From: Desulfosarcina sp. BuS5
GTDB taxonomy: Bacteria > Desulfobacterota > Desulfobacteria > Desulfobacterales > BuS5
NCBI RefSeq assembly: GCF_028752835.1
Contig: NZ_CP087952.1
Coordinates: 124,001-188,000 of the forward strand
Reading direction: 5' to 3'
Length of the DNA stretch: 64,000 nt
In this document: positions 9,191 to 19,012 of the stretch, in pieces
How positions within the stretch are numbered: position 1 is the stretch's first letter
Layout of the letters: each line of letters opens with the position of its first letter
The notes under the pieces: model-generated
Database searches by the model: none
Told to the model about the DNA's origin: nothing
Seen by the model: the letters and a program-made list of their open reading frames with translations, nothing else
Made by a program: the position numbers and the translations under genes

Positions 9191-9210
9191 ATTCCGGCTA
9201 AAGCCGGAAT
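9191..9210. terminator. Hairpin after the hybrid kinase gene
   Basis: A perfect stem of nine base pairs (ATTCCGGCT / AGCCGGAAT) with a two-base loop follows the stop codon by 4 bp. No U-tract follows, so it may only slow transcription or protect the 3' end. Confidence 0.4.
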
Positions 9211-9325
9211 CAGGGGACTGTGCTGCTTTTGAACGAACCCTAAATTTTTTCTTGCGATAATCTTATGAAATATATAAAATATATGGTTATATTGAAAACG
9301 AAACTATTGATGCGGGAATTTTGAA

Positions 9326-9772
9326 ATGAATGAAAATATGTCCCCGATTATTATAGGCTGTGATCATGCGGCATACTACTTAAAAGGGAAGATTAAAGAA
9401 TTTATTGTTAAAAGAGGAATAGAAGTTAAAGATGTCGGAACCGACAGCGAGGAATCGGTCGATTATCCGGACTTTGGAATCAAGGTTGCTTCCATGGTAT
9501 CTACCGGGAGCTATGCGCGCGGCATACTTTTATGCGGCACAGGGTTGGGCATGTCTATGGTTGCAAACAGATTCACCAATGTTAGAGCCGCTCTTTGCGG
9601 TGATATGTTTTCCGCCATAATGAGCAGGTGTCATAATGACTCGAACATTCTTGTTATGGGAGCGCGTGTGATCGGCGAGTCGCTGGCAATGGAGATAGTC
9701 CGGGCTTGGCTTGAAACTCCTTTTGAGGGAGGCAGGCATCTTGAGCGGATAGAAAAGTTTAATAATATATAG
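9326..9772 (+). CDS. rpiB: Ribose 5-phosphate isomerase B
   Basis: Interconverts ribulose 5-phosphate and ribose 5-phosphate. The 148-aa length is typical for RpiB/LacAB. Visible family motifs are GCDHAAYYLKGKIKEF near the start, the DVGTDSEESVDYPDF phosphate-site region, the catalytic-loop cysteine in LLCGTGLGMSMVANR, and NDSNILVMGARVIG. It lies 56 bp upstream of glyA, the common arrangement in Gram-negative anaerobes, and probably starts this operon. Confidence 0.95.
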   Translation: MNENMSPIIIGCDHAAYYLKGKIKEFIVKRGIEVKDVGTDSEESVDYPDFGIKVASMVSTGSYARGILLCGTGLGMSMVANRFTNVRAALCGDMFSAIMSRCHNDSNILVMGARVIGESLAMEIVRAWLETPFEGGRHLERIEKFNNI

Positions 9773-9827
9773 ATTTCGTTCTCCTCTCTTATTTGAAAAT
9801 TTATAACCAAGATTTAGGAATATGTAA

Positions 9828-11084
9828 GTGGATTTTAAAGCTGTTGAAAATATAGATTCTGAGATTGCATCTGTTCTTGAAAATGAAAATAAAAGGCAGA
9901 AAAATACCCTTGAACTAATCGCCTCTGAAAATGTGGCAAGCAAGGCTGTCATGGCTGTGCAGGGGAGTATCCTGACTAATAAATATGCGGAAGGTTATCC
10001 AGCCAAGCGGTTTTATGGCGGCTGTGAATATGTTGATGTGGCGGAAACCCTCGCAACAACCAGAGTAAAAAGACTATTTGGAGCGGAATATGCAAATGTA
10101 CAACCCCATTCCGGTTCCCAGGCAAACATGTCCGTATATTTTTCTTTGCTGGAGCCGGGCGATACCGTACTGGGGATGGATTTGTCGCATGGCGGCCATC
10201 TTACCCACGGGAGCAAGGCCAGTTTTTCAGGAAAACTTTTTAATTTTGTTCATTATGGGGTTGATAAGGAGACCTGCAGAATCGACTATGATTCTGTTGC
10301 CGAAATTGTTGAAAAGAGCCGGCCCAAGATGATTGTTGCCGGCGCAAGCGCTTATCCCCGCACAATAGACTTTAAAGCCTTTGCAGGGATCGCAGAAGCG
10401 GCCGGATCCTATTTGATGGTTGACATGGCCCATATTGCAGGTCTTGTTGCCGCAGGTCTTCATCCTTCGCCGATACCATATGCAGCGGTTGTTACTTCAA
10501 CGACCCACAAGACATTGAGGGGACCGCGCGGGGGGCTGATTCTTGCGAAAAAAGATTATGGAGCCAGGTTAAACAGCACAGTATTTCCCGGAATACAGGG
10601 CGGCCCGCTTATGCATGTTATAGCTGCCAAGGCAGTTGCCTTTAAAGAGGCTTTATCGGAATCATTTAAACTCTATCAGCAGAATGTTTTGAATAATGCC
10701 AAAACTCTTGCCGGATGCTTGATGAAAGAGGGGATCAACCTGGTTTCAGGCGGGACTGATAATCATATGATCCTTGTGGACTTAAGGAACCTTGATATTA
10801 CGGGTAAAGATGCTGAAGCAATATTGGGCCGCGCCGGGATAACCGTCAACAAAAATTCGATCCCATTTGAAGAGCGTAGTCCGTTTGTAACCAGCGGAAT
10901 TCGTATAGGCACACCTGCTGTAACTACACGCGGCATGAAGGAACCTGAAATGGAAATTATTGCCGCAATGATTGTCAAAATCCTGAAAAATTCCGCTAAT
11001 GATAATCTTGTAAAAAACATAAAAAAGAGGGTTCGGGAGCTGTGTGACAGGTTTCCGCTTTATAATGACCACGGGAAGGATTAA
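9828..11084 (+). CDS. glyA: Serine hydroxymethyltransferase
   Basis: PLP enzyme that moves the serine hydroxymethyl group to tetrahydrofolate, giving glycine and methylene-THF. The 418-aa protein shows [14 protein letters not shown] and [20 protein letters not shown] near the N terminus and the PLP lysine in [14 protein letters not shown]. The start is GTG at 9828. It supplies or uses the same one-carbon pool as the glycine cleavage and methyltransferase genes further along. The dCMP deaminase gene starts 9 bp after its stop. Confidence 0.97.
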   Translation: MDFKAVENIDSEIASVLENENKRQKNTLELIASENVASKAVMAVQGSILTNKYAEGYPAKRFYGGCEYVDVAETLATTRVKRLFGAEYANVQPHSGSQANMSVYFSLLEPGDTVLGMDLSHGGHLTHGSKASFSGKLFNFVHYGVDKETCRIDYDSVAEIVEKSRPKMIVAGASAYPRTIDFKAFAGIAEAAGSYLMVDMAHIAGLVAAGLHPSPIPYAAVVTSTTHKTLRGPRGGLILAKKDYGARLNSTVFPGIQGGPLMHVIAAKAVAFKEALSESFKLYQQNVLNNAKTLAGCLMKEGINLVSGGTDNHMILVDLRNLDITGKDAEAILGRAGITVNKNSIPFEERSPFVTSGIRIGTPAVTTRGMKEPEMEIIAAMIVKILKNSANDNLVKNIKKRVRELCDRFPLYNDHGKD

Positions 11085-11092
11085 AGGGGGTT

Positions 11093-11551
11093 ATGTTCGA
11101 AATCGAGGACCGTCCATCATGGGAAAAATATTTTATGGATATTGCTTTTCTTGTGGCAAAACGCTCCACCTGTCTTAGACGTTCCGTCGGCGCAGTCCTT
11201 GTAAAAAATAAAAGAATTCTGGCAACCGGTTACAATGGCGCACCTTCAGGTATTCGCCATTGCTCCGAAACCGGCTGCCTTAGAGATAGCTTGAACGTAC
11301 CGTCCGGTGAAAAGCACGAACTTTGCCGGGGCATACATGCCGAGCAGAATTCTATTATCCAGGCTGCTTTTCATGGCGTTTCCATTAAAGGCGCTACTCT
11401 TTTTTGTACAAATCTTCCATGCTCAATATGTGCCAAAATGATAATCAATGCCGGTATAACCAGGATATATTTTCATGACGGATATGCCGATGCCATGTCG
11501 GAAGAGATGTTGAAAGAGGCCGGAGTTGAGGTGATACGAGTCTGTTCATAA
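11093..11551 (+). CDS. Deoxycytidylate (dCMP) deaminase
   Basis: Zinc-dependent deaminase converting dCMP to dUMP for thymidylate synthesis. The 152-aa protein has the signature HAEQNSI (zinc His and catalytic Glu) and PCSICAKMI with two zinc cysteines, plus YNGAPSG in the substrate loop typical of dCMP deaminases of the ComEB type. It lies between glyA and nrdR, fitting a nucleotide/one-carbon theme. Confidence 0.92.
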   Translation: MFEIEDRPSWEKYFMDIAFLVAKRSTCLRRSVGAVLVKNKRILATGYNGAPSGIRHCSETGCLRDSLNVPSGEKHELCRGIHAEQNSIIQAAFHGVSIKGATLFCTNLPCSICAKMIINAGITRIYFHDGYADAMSEEMLKEAGVEVIRVCS

Positions 11552-11569
11552 GGAACGGGAATAAAGTTT

Positions 11570-12034
11570 ATGAAGTGTCCATTTTGTAAAGAAATTAACA
11601 ACAAGGTTATAGATTCCAGGTTGAGCAAGGATGGTGAAGTGACACGCCGGAGAAGGGAATGTATTGCATGCCGAAGGCGCTTTACAACCTATGAGCATAT
11701 TGAGCAGACGCCCTTGATGATAGTAAAAAAGGACGGACGGCGTGAGGTCTTCTCCGGAAACAAGATCCGGTCGGGCATAAAAAAAGCCTGTGAAAAGCGC
11801 GATATAAGCATGAACCTGATCGATGAGTTTATCGCTGAACTGCAACATGACCTCCGGGAAATTGGTGAAAAAGAGGTTCCGTCCGCAATACTCGGAGAAA
11901 AAATAATGGCCAGGCTGCATAACCTTGATCCTGTTGCCTATGTCAGGTTTGCATCGGTATACAGAGAATTTAAGGATGTAAATGATTTTGTTTCGGAACT
12001 GAAAAATTTACTGAGTAGTAATAAAGCTGATTAG
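11570..12034 (+). CDS. nrdR: Transcriptional repressor NrdR
   Basis: Represses ribonucleotide reductase genes in response to ATP/dATP. The 154-aa protein has an N-terminal zinc ribbon (Cys3, Cys6, and CIACRRRFTTYE further on) followed by an ATP-cone domain (VVKKDGRREVFSGNKIRSGIKKAC). No reductase gene lies in the window. Its place between glyA/dCMP deaminase and rib genes is a well-known order in this part of the bacterial tree. Confidence 0.96.
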   Translation: MKCPFCKEINNKVIDSRLSKDGEVTRRRRECIACRRRFTTYEHIEQTPLMIVKKDGRREVFSGNKIRSGIKKACEKRDISMNLIDEFIAELQHDLREIGEKEVPSAILGEKIMARLHNLDPVAYVRFASVYREFKDVNDFVSELKNLLSSNKAD

Positions 12035-12054
12035 TAATAAAGCGTAATCTTTTT

Positions 12055-13158
12055 ATGGACGACAGATACTTTATGAAAATGGCCCTTGGGATGGCTGTCA
12101 GGGGAGAAGGTTTTACATCCCCAAATCCTATGGTTGGCGCTGTTATTGTCAATGACGGTACGGTGGTGGGAATGGGATACCATAAGGCAGCGGGCGGAGC
12201 ACATGCTGAAATTCATGCGATACGGGATGCAGGGTTATCAGCCAACGACGCAACTCTTTATGTTACCCTTGAACCCTGCAATCATACTGGCCGTACCCCT
12301 CCGTGTACTGTGAGCATAATTGATGCGGGGATAAAAAGAGTCGTTGTCGCGGCACGAGATCCTAACCCGGATGTAGAGGGCGGCGGCATTAAATTTTTAC
12401 AACAGCACGGAATAGAAGTGGAAGCAGGTATCTGTGAAGATGAGGCTAAAAAGCTGAATGAGGTATTTAACAAATATATTATTACAAAACGTCCCTTTGT
12501 GACAGCAAAATGTGCGAGTACTTTAGACGGCCGCATAGCTACCAGAACATTCGATTCAAAGTGGATAACATGCCCTGAATCAAGGAGATTCGTGCATGGT
12601 CTTCGTCATGCCTGTGATGCAATCATGGTGGGCGTAGAAACCGTCAAACAGGATGATCCCAGTTTGACAACCCGGCTTGAAGGAAAAAAATCTCTGGATC
12701 CTGTCAGGATAATACTTGACACCAAGCTTTCAGTTCCTGAAAACGCTAAAATATTTCAGCTCGATTCCGCTGCCGACACTCTGATTATTACCGGAGATTC
12801 TGTTTCAAAAGAGAAAAAAGAGAAGATCGAGAAAAAGGGAGCCAGGGTAATAGAAGCGCCTGTAAAGGATGGTTTGATAAATCTTTATCAGCTGATGGAT
12901 TATTTGGGTCATCTTGGAATTACAAGCCTGCTGATAGAGGGAGGCAGCCGGGTGAATGCATCTGCTTTCAGAGCCGGGATAGTCGATAAAATATGTTTTT
13001 TTTACGGACCCAGAATTCTTGGCGGAGATGATGGCGTTCCGGTGTGCAGGGGGCCCGGCCCGGCCCTGATGAAGGATTCCATACCAATTACAGGTGTCCG
13101 AGTGCGGCAGTTTGGCGATGATGTGATGGTGGAAGGTTATTTATGTTCACAGGAATAA
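12055..13158 (+). CDS. ribD: Bifunctional riboflavin biosynthesis deaminase/reductase
   Basis: Catalyses deamination and then side-chain reduction of the GTP-derived pyrimidine in riboflavin synthesis. The N-terminal deaminase domain shows HAEIHAI and PCNHTGRTPPCT zinc motifs; the C-terminal reductase domain shows KCASTLDGRIATRTFDSKWIT and the nucleotide-binding LLIEGGSRVNASAF. The length of 367 aa is usual. It overlaps ribE by 16 bp. Confidence 0.96.
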   Translation: MDDRYFMKMALGMAVRGEGFTSPNPMVGAVIVNDGTVVGMGYHKAAGGAHAEIHAIRDAGLSANDATLYVTLEPCNHTGRTPPCTVSIIDAGIKRVVVAARDPNPDVEGGGIKFLQQHGIEVEAGICEDEAKKLNEVFNKYIITKRPFVTAKCASTLDGRIATRTFDSKWITCPESRRFVHGLRHACDAIMVGVETVKQDDPSLTTRLEGKKSLDPVRIILDTKLSVPENAKIFQLDSAADTLIITGDSVSKEKKEKIEKKGARVIEAPVKDGLINLYQLMDYLGHLGITSLLIEGGSRVNASAFRAGIVDKICFFYGPRILGGDDGVPVCRGPGPALMKDSIPITGVRVRQFGDDVMVEGYLCSQE

Positions 13159-13802
13159 TAGAGGCGCTCGGAAAAATAAAGGGTATCCAAAAGTCGGGCA
13201 GAAGTATCCGTATGTCAATTGATGCAGGCTTTTCCCTTGATGAGACCAAGTTGGGAGACAGTATTTCCGTAAGCGGGGTATGCCTGACTGCTGTTGAGAT
13301 TAACGGACGGATTTTTAAAATAGACATGTCGCCGGAAACATACGCAGTTACAAATTTTAGCAGGGCAAAGGTCGGGGATCGGGTTAATCTGGAACGGGCG
13401 CTGCGTCTGTGTGACCGCCTGGACGGCCACCTTGTTTCAGGGCATATTGACGGAACAGGAACAATCATCAGCATCAAAACCCTCGACAACGCAATTGTCA
13501 TTACCATAGGGGCGACTGAAGCCCTGACACGCTATATGATCAAGAAGGGCTCGGTTGCTGTTGATGGTATCAGTCTCACAATCAATAATTGTACAAAAAA
13601 CAGTTTTGAGATTACCATTATTCCGCACACGGCAAAGCTTACAACAATAGGCTTTAAAAAAACAGGCGACATAGTCAACATTGAGACAGACATGATAGGG
13701 AAATATGTGGAACGTTTTATGACTAAAAGTACCGGCGCTGAAAAAGGAGCAACCGATTCATCAATAGATATGCAGTTTCTGGCAAAAACAGGGTTTCTTT
13801 AA
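13143..13802 (+). CDS. ribE: Riboflavin synthase alpha subunit
   Basis: Dismutates two 6,7-dimethyl-8-ribityllumazines to riboflavin. The 219-aa protein starts with the classic MFTGIIEALG and contains two lumazine-binding barrels, each with a similar GDSISVSGVCLTAVEI / KGSVAVDGISLTINNC motif. The start overlaps the end of ribD. The gene is called ribE or ribC depending on nomenclature. Confidence 0.95.
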   Translation: MFTGIIEALGKIKGIQKSGRSIRMSIDAGFSLDETKLGDSISVSGVCLTAVEINGRIFKIDMSPETYAVTNFSRAKVGDRVNLERALRLCDRLDGHLVSGHIDGTGTIISIKTLDNAIVITIGATEALTRYMIKKGSVAVDGISLTINNCTKNSFEITIIPHTAKLTTIGFKKTGDIVNIETDMIGKYVERFMTKSTGAEKGATDSSIDMQFLAKTGFL

Positions 13803-13826
13803 AAATTGAAACATTTAACAATTTGG

Positions 13827-13860
13827 TATAGATTTCAAGATTAATTATCTGAAAGTCTAT
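13827..13860. repeat. Internally deleted MITE family 1 remnant
   Basis: TATAGATTTCA is followed directly by TTAATTATCTGAAAGTCTA, the left and right ends of family 1 with nearly nothing between them. It lies in the short ribE-ribBA gap, just before the ribosome binding region of ribBA. A short inverted repeat could still form. Confidence 0.45.
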
Positions 13861-13881
13861 TGCAGGAGATATTTAAGAAAA

Positions 13882-15099
13882 ATGCCGTTAATAACAATAA
13901 AAGAGGCGCTTGATGATATACGAGCCGGGCGCATGGTGATCCTTGTAGATGATGAAGATCGTGAAAATGAGGGCGATCTTACTATGGCTGCTGAGTCAGT
14001 TACCCCTGAAGCAATTAATTTTATGGCAAAATACGGCCGCGGCTTAATCTGTCTTTCCCTGACAGAAGAAAAGGTGAAAGCGCTCGGATTGCCGATGATG
14101 GTCGACAAGAATACATCTCAGTTTGAAACAGGATTTACTGTTTCTATAGAGGCCAGATACGGAGTTACCACAGGGATATCGGCTGCTGACAGGGCGACCA
14201 CAATTCTTGCCGCTGTAGCGGATGATGCAAGACCCCGCGATTTAGTGAAGCCTGGTCATGTTTTCCCGTTAAGGGCCAGAAACGGCGGCGTTATGGTCCG
14301 CGTGGGCCAGACGGAAGGTTCTGTGGATCTGGCGCGTCTTGCCGGGTTAAAACCTTCTGGAGTGATCTGTGAAATCATGAATGATGACGGCACAATGTCC
14401 AGAATGCCGCAACTGGAAAAGTTCAGCGAAGAGCATGGAATAGGTATTTGTACGGTTGCAGATATAGTGGAATACCGCATGCAGACCGAATCATTTGTGA
14501 AAATATCCGCAGAAACGACCATTCCTACCCGCTATGGAGGCGAATTCCGAATTATTGCGTATGAAAACTTGGTGGACGATTTGCTGCATATAGCGCTTGT
14601 GAAGGGAGAGGTTGATCCTGAAAAACCTGTTTTAGTCCGTGTTCATTCCGAATGTATGACAGGCGATATTTTCGGTTCCCGGAGATGTGACTGCGCTGGT
14701 CAGCTTCACAAGGCCATGGACATGATGGACAAGGAGGGGGCCGGTGTTCTGCTTTATTTGAGGCAGGAGGGCCGGGGGATCGGTCTGGTTAATAAGTTAA
14801 AGGCTTATGAACTACAGCAAAAATACGGTTTTGATACTGTAGAGGCGAATCTGAAGCTGGGGTTTAAGGATGATCTCAGGGATTATGGAATTGGAGCCCA
14901 GATACTGGTCAGTCTCGGTGTAAAAAAGATGAGACTATTGACCAATAATCCCAAGAAGATGATAGGTCTGGAAGGCTACGGATTAAGTATTGTCGAACAG
15001 GTCTGCATCGAAGTCGAGCCTAATGAATATAACAGGGGGTACCTTGAGTGCAAGAAACTTAAAATGGGTCACCTGCTTAATATGCATTCCGGAAAATAA
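13882..15099 (+). CDS. ribBA: DHBP synthase / GTP cyclohydrolase II
   Basis: Bifunctional enzyme starting both arms of riboflavin synthesis: the N-terminal half makes 3,4-dihydroxy-2-butanone 4-phosphate from ribulose 5-phosphate ([11 protein letters not shown] and [10 protein letters not shown] motifs), the C-terminal half opens GTP. The zinc site of the latter is visible in [21 protein letters not shown], followed by [13 protein letters not shown]. The 405-aa length is normal. It lies 79 bp after ribE and 27 bp before ribH. Confidence 0.96.
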   Translation: MPLITIKEALDDIRAGRMVILVDDEDRENEGDLTMAAESVTPEAINFMAKYGRGLICLSLTEEKVKALGLPMMVDKNTSQFETGFTVSIEARYGVTTGISAADRATTILAAVADDARPRDLVKPGHVFPLRARNGGVMVRVGQTEGSVDLARLAGLKPSGVICEIMNDDGTMSRMPQLEKFSEEHGIGICTVADIVEYRMQTESFVKISAETTIPTRYGGEFRIIAYENLVDDLLHIALVKGEVDPEKPVLVRVHSECMTGDIFGSRRCDCAGQLHKAMDMMDKEGAGVLLYLRQEGRGIGLVNKLKAYELQQKYGFDTVEANLKLGFKDDLRDYGIGAQILVSLGVKKMRLLTNNPKKMIGLEGYGLSIVEQVCIEVEPNEYNRGYLECKKLKMGHLLNMHSGK

Positions 15100-15126
15100 A
15101 AGGGGAATAATGAAAGGGGAATAGAG

Positions 15127-15600
15127 ATGGCTAATATAATTGAAGGTAAACTGCAGGCTGAGGGAAAAAAATTTGGGATTGTAGTGAGCCGTTTTAATAA
15201 TTTTATTTCTGACAGATTGCTTGAGGGAGCTCTTGATGCCCTGATACGTTCAGGCGCCGGCGAAAAGGATATAGACATTGTAAAGGTTCCAGGAGCTTTT
15301 GAGATTCCTCTTCTTGCAAATAAGATGGCTCAGAAAGGAAAATATAATGCAGTGATATGTCTCGGAGCAGTAATTCGAGGCGCGACCCCACATTTTGACT
15401 ATGTCTGCGCGGAAGCGACCAAGGGCATTTCAACTGTAAGTCTGAAGCATGATATCCCTGTTGTGCTCGGGATATTGACAACAGATACTATCGAACAGGC
15501 CATAGAGCGGGCAGGAACAAAGGCCGGCAATAAAGGTTGGGAGTGTGCCATATCTGCGGTGGAGATGGCAAATCTTATCGATGCCCTTGATCAGGGATAG
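15127..15600 (+). CDS. ribH: 6,7-dimethyl-8-ribityllumazine synthase
   Basis: Condenses the products of RibD and RibB to lumazine; usually a 60-mer or pentamer. The 157-aa protein has the typical GIVVSRFN start region, [11 protein letters not shown], and [22 protein letters not shown]. The next gene nusB begins 3 bp after its stop, a widely conserved pairing. Confidence 0.97.
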   Translation: MANIIEGKLQAEGKKFGIVVSRFNNFISDRLLEGALDALIRSGAGEKDIDIVKVPGAFEIPLLANKMAQKGKYNAVICLGAVIRGATPHFDYVCAEATKGISTVSLKHDIPVVLGILTTDTIEQAIERAGTKAGNKGWECAISAVEMANLIDALDQG

Positions 15601-15602
15601 AT

Positions 15603-16031
15603 ATGTCTGCCAGACGCAGGTCGCGAGAGCTTGCAATGCAGGCCCTTTTTTATAAGGATATGAGCCTTTGCAGCTCAAAAGATTGTATAGAACTTTTCCC
15701 CGGACACTTTAATGTTTCAAAGAGCGCCCGGCCTTTTTTTGAAAGAATTATAAAGGGCCTTGAGCAATTCGGTTCGGACATTGATTCTGTAATCGAGAGA
15801 TTTTCCAGTAACTGGAAAATTAGTCGTATGGCTTGCGTAGACAGAAATATTGTGAGAATTGCGGTATATGAACTGCTTTATTGCGATGATATCCCTGCTA
15901 AAGTATCTATCAACGAAGCAGTGGATATTGGGAAAAAATTCGGCACCGAAGAAAGCGGGGCATTTATAAACGGAATTTTGGACAGCATACACAGGGCACA
16001 CGAAAATAAAGAGATATCGATTTCCACATAA
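15603..16031 (+). CDS. nusB: Transcription antitermination factor NusB
   Basis: RNA-binding NusB-fold protein acting with NusE in rRNA antitermination. The 142-aa protein starts with RRRSRELAMQALFYKD and ends with the typical PAKVSINEAVDIGKKFGTEESGAFINGILDSI motif. It is the last member of the rib-nusB run. Confidence 0.95.
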   Translation: MSARRRSRELAMQALFYKDMSLCSSKDCIELFPGHFNVSKSARPFFERIIKGLEQFGSDIDSVIERFSSNWKISRMACVDRNIVRIAVYELLYCDDIPAKVSINEAVDIGKKFGTEESGAFINGILDSIHRAHENKEISIST

Positions 16032-16087
16032 ATAATTTTAATCTGTTATATCTATTATATAATCTATATTTCCTGAATTTCGGGATA

Positions 16088-16726
16088 ATGGAGGACGTCT
16101 TGCTTATTAAAGATTTGACTGTAGGGCCTATTATGGCAAACTGTTATATTGTAGGTTGTGAAGAGACCGGGGAAGCGATTGTTATAGACCCCGGGGCGGA
16201 AGCAGACAGGATTCTCTTCTCTCTGGCGGAATCCGGACTTAAAGTAAAATATATTTTAAATACCCATGGCCACTTTGATCATGTGGGAGCAAATAAGATG
16301 TTGAAGGAGTCCACTGGCGCTGACCTGCTGATCCATCCCCTTGACGCTCCAATGTTGGGTGAACTTGCAGAAAATGCCGCTGCCTGGGGGCTTATGTCTG
16401 ACAATTCCCCGCCTCCTGACAGAACTTTGGAAGATGGCGATACTGTTTCATTCGGTAATATTACATTCCAGATTATCCATACACCCGGCCATTCACCTGG
16501 AGGCATCTCCATTTATTCAGATGGGTATGTATTTGTTGGAGACACTCTCTTTGCCGGATCAATCGGGCGAACCGATTTCCCGGGGGGTAGTCATGAAACC
16601 CTTATTGCCAGTATCCGTAATAAACTGTTTGTTCTGGGAGATGATGTAAAAGTTTATCCCGGTCATATGGGAATTACAACAATAGGTCAGGAAAGACGTT
16701 ATAATCCCTTTTGCGGGACAGGTTGA
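16088..16726 (+). CDS. Metallo-beta-lactamase fold hydrolase (GloB-like)
   Basis: The 212-aa protein carries the binuclear metal motif THGHFDHVGA (about residues 59-68), a downstream HTPGHSPGGIS and FVGDTLFAGSIGRTDFPGG, typical of YcbL/hydroxyacylglutathione-hydrolase-like type II glyoxalases. It likely hydrolyses a thioester, but the substrate cannot be read from sequence. It ends 1 bp before the convergent gene that follows, so the two share a terminator region that is not visible. Confidence 0.85.
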   Translation: MEDVLLIKDLTVGPIMANCYIVGCEETGEAIVIDPGAEADRILFSLAESGLKVKYILNTHGHFDHVGANKMLKESTGADLLIHPLDAPMLGELAENAAAWGLMSDNSPPPDRTLEDGDTVSFGNITFQIIHTPGHSPGGISIYSDGYVFVGDTLFAGSIGRTDFPGGSHETLIASIRNKLFVLGDDVKVYPGHMGITTIGQERRYNPFCGTG

Positions 16727-16727
16727 A

Positions 16728-17198
16728 TCAGAATGCCCCCAGTTGGCATCCCGTGATTTTGATATTCATAGAATTGCAGAGTCGTCCTGCTGCAATTCTG
16801 GATATTTCAAATCTTGAAGCGATATCCCAGCAATCTTTACATCTTAATTTTTCGTGAACAAGCCTATCTGTAATCGCTTGTTTTAGATCTTTAGGCAAAT
16901 TTTTGGGTAGATTTTTGGGCAGGTTATTATCTGCGGAACCTTCCGGTATTGCTTTATTCTTTTTTGTTTTATAACCGAAAAGACCAAGCTGGCATCCGAT
17001 CAGTCTGCAGTTTATGCGATCGGCTGTTTTTCCGACCTGCTCCGCAGGCACTTCAAGTTTTTTTGCAATTTTAAAGGCTGCTTTGCATGGAAGGAGGTTG
17101 TTATTTATTAGTTTTGTGATTTCTTGCTTAATTATAATATCCGGTTTTAAATCCGAATTGTGCTTTGCTGCAAAGTTTTTTTTTGAATTAATTGTCAT
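16728..17198 (-). CDS. Duplicated-domain protein with GCQLG-F motif
   Basis: I cannot name a family with certainty. The 156 aa contain two copies of a unit of about 45 residues: helical CKAAFKIAKKLEVP...VGKTADRINCR then LIGCQLGLFG, and CKDCWDIASRFEIS...AGRLCNSMNIK then ITGCQLGAF at the very C terminus. Each helical part looks like a helix-turn-helix. They are joined by a linker with tandem NLPK repeats, encoded by a 12-bp tandem repeat near 16890-16925. A strong GGGAGG ribosome binding site precedes ATG at 17198. It may bind nucleic acid or a small ligand; function unknown. Confidence 0.7.
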   Translation of the reverse strand: MTINSKKNFAAKHNSDLKPDIIIKQEITKLINNNLLPCKAAFKIAKKLEVPAEQVGKTADRINCRLIGCQLGLFGYKTKKNKAIPEGSADNNLPKNLPKNLPKDLKQAITDRLVHEKLRCKDCWDIASRFEISRIAAGRLCNSMNIKITGCQLGAF

Positions 17199-17347
17199 TG
17201 GGCCCTCCCAGGGAAAAACGGGAGACGTTAAATATTCAAATAACCCAGGTTTCCAGTCGACAACCTCTAACTATTTAACATTCCCCCTTTTTTTCAATGT
17301 CTAAAAAATATCAAGTATATATTCAAAGATGCCATAATCATACAATT

Positions 17348-18491
17348 TTAAATATTTAAAGCAATCCATTTTTTTAACAAGATATCCTGGATTATATATT
17401 TTCCATTTTTTATTAAAATTTCTTTCTCAGACAAACTTTTCAAGCACCGTGTGACAATGGAAGCTGTTTTAATATTAACGGTGATTAAAGCTTCTGCAAA
17501 AAAAAGGTTTTGTCCATCATTGAGCAATACAAGCTTTAATGTTTTTTTTTGATTGATGGATAGATTGTCCCACAGCATTTGACATTCAAGATGTTTTTGT
17601 TCAATCATAGAACGTTCAATTTTGCTTATCGTTGCATCATTCCAAGGAGTTTGCTTCAATTCTCTCCAGAGAAAAAAACAGAACAATTGAATATACATTG
17701 GGTGATTTTGAAATTGTTCAACAATCTGTTTTAAATTATCATTCTCAATGGAAAAATTTCCGCATTTAAACATTTTTTTCATCCAGAGAATATAATGCTT
17801 TGTTTCAATTTCTTTAAGCGGAAAACTTGCTGCCTGCTGATAAAAGGCTTTTTTTTGTGATTTGAACATTGCTGTAAGTAAATGCTGTTGACTTCCGGAG
17901 AAAATGTAACAGATATTAGAATGCTGCTGAACATAGGATCTTAATTGTTTTTCAAACAAATCAGCGTTTGTATATTTAGCCAATTCCTGGAACTCATCAA
18001 AAGCAATGACAATCTTCCTTTTCTCAGAAAATTTTTCAAGCAGTTCCATAAGGTTTTTTTAAAATCAAATTTTCATCCGCAGCCTTAAAAGATGGAGCAA
18101 TGGTCGGTGAGCTTGTGGCTGGATCAATGCTTATTTGAAAAGAAAATTTGTTAATGCTGTTTTTCAAAAAGTTTAATAACTTGTTTGTATTTGATTCCAA
18201 AGCATTTAATTGTTGGAATACTCTTGTAATAAATTCTTTTTCAGAAGTCGTGCCGTAAAGATCTATATACAGCATTCCAATATCAAGCTTTTGTTCTTTT
18301 ATGTTTTGAAAAACTTGCTTTATTAATGAACTTTTGCCTGTTCGTCTATGGGAGTACAGCAAAACGTTTTGTGAGGCCGTAATAAACTCAAGCAGTTCTC
18401 TTTGCTCTTTTATTCTGTTGCAAAAAGAGAGACCTGTTACAAAATTGCTGTAAGTAAAAGGGTTCTTCATTTCAGCTCCATAATTACACAT
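17348..18491 (-). pseudogene. AAA ATPase broken by a frameshift
   Basis: Two adjacent frames together form one ATPase of about 380 aa of the archaeal-type ATP-binding family. The N-terminal part (18491-18036) holds Walker A SHRRTGKSSLIKQ; the C-terminal part (18049-17348) begins with the Walker B region IVIAFDEFQEL and sensor SGSQQHLL. The break lies in a run of seven A (minus strand) near 18057; with six A the frames join as LILKNLMELLEKF. A sequencing slip, a true pseudogene or phase-variable tract are all possible. Such ATPases often come with mobile elements. It is AT-rich compared with its neighbours. Confidence 0.8.
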
Positions 18492-18913
18492 ATTAGCATA
18501 ATAGATTATGTGAATAAAATATTACACTACGCGTGTAACGTCAAGATCAACGGCCCTGTTCACGTTTGGGTTATAAGTGTGGAAAAGCTCCTGGCTCTGT
18601 TAGTTTGACAATATGTTATCCATTCACCGTATTTTTATGGGTAAGAGTAAAAATACGTCAAGCCCTTTCAGGCTGTCAATAAAATTTTATTAATTTTAGA
18701 GGTACCCCCCCCGCAATAAACCGTTTTGCTCACAAAGTTACCAAAATTAGTCTACTAACAAGTCGATTAAAATATATTCTAAATATAATATATATTGTAT
18801 TCAAACCTTTTTTAAATACCATTCTTAAGTAAGTTTTCCTTGATACTTACTATTTAATAGCTTATATAAACCTCACGGATAAGAATTCTTCTGTTTTTTT
18901 GTAAAAAATTAGT
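18492..18913. other. AT-rich intergenic region with an operator-like palindrome
   Basis: I find no gene here. An inverted repeat TTACAC-TACGC-GTGTAA lies at 18522-18538, about 30 bp upstream of the broken ATPase gene and could be an operator. The part from 18770 to 18900 is strongly AT-rich and probably contains the promoter of the methyltransferase locus, but I cannot place it reliably. Confidence 0.4.
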
Positions 18914-19012
18914 TTGAATAGGAAAATTTTTTTACCGTATTATAACTTGGTGTCTATTATGCATTCCTCCATCTTATTCCAGGTGGAGCTGTTTTTTCAG
19001 AGTGGGGAAATT

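Noticed and set aside
13803-13881. FMN riboswitch for the rib genes
   Set aside because: No RFN-like conserved segments are visible before ribD or ribBA; the gap holds a MITE remnant.
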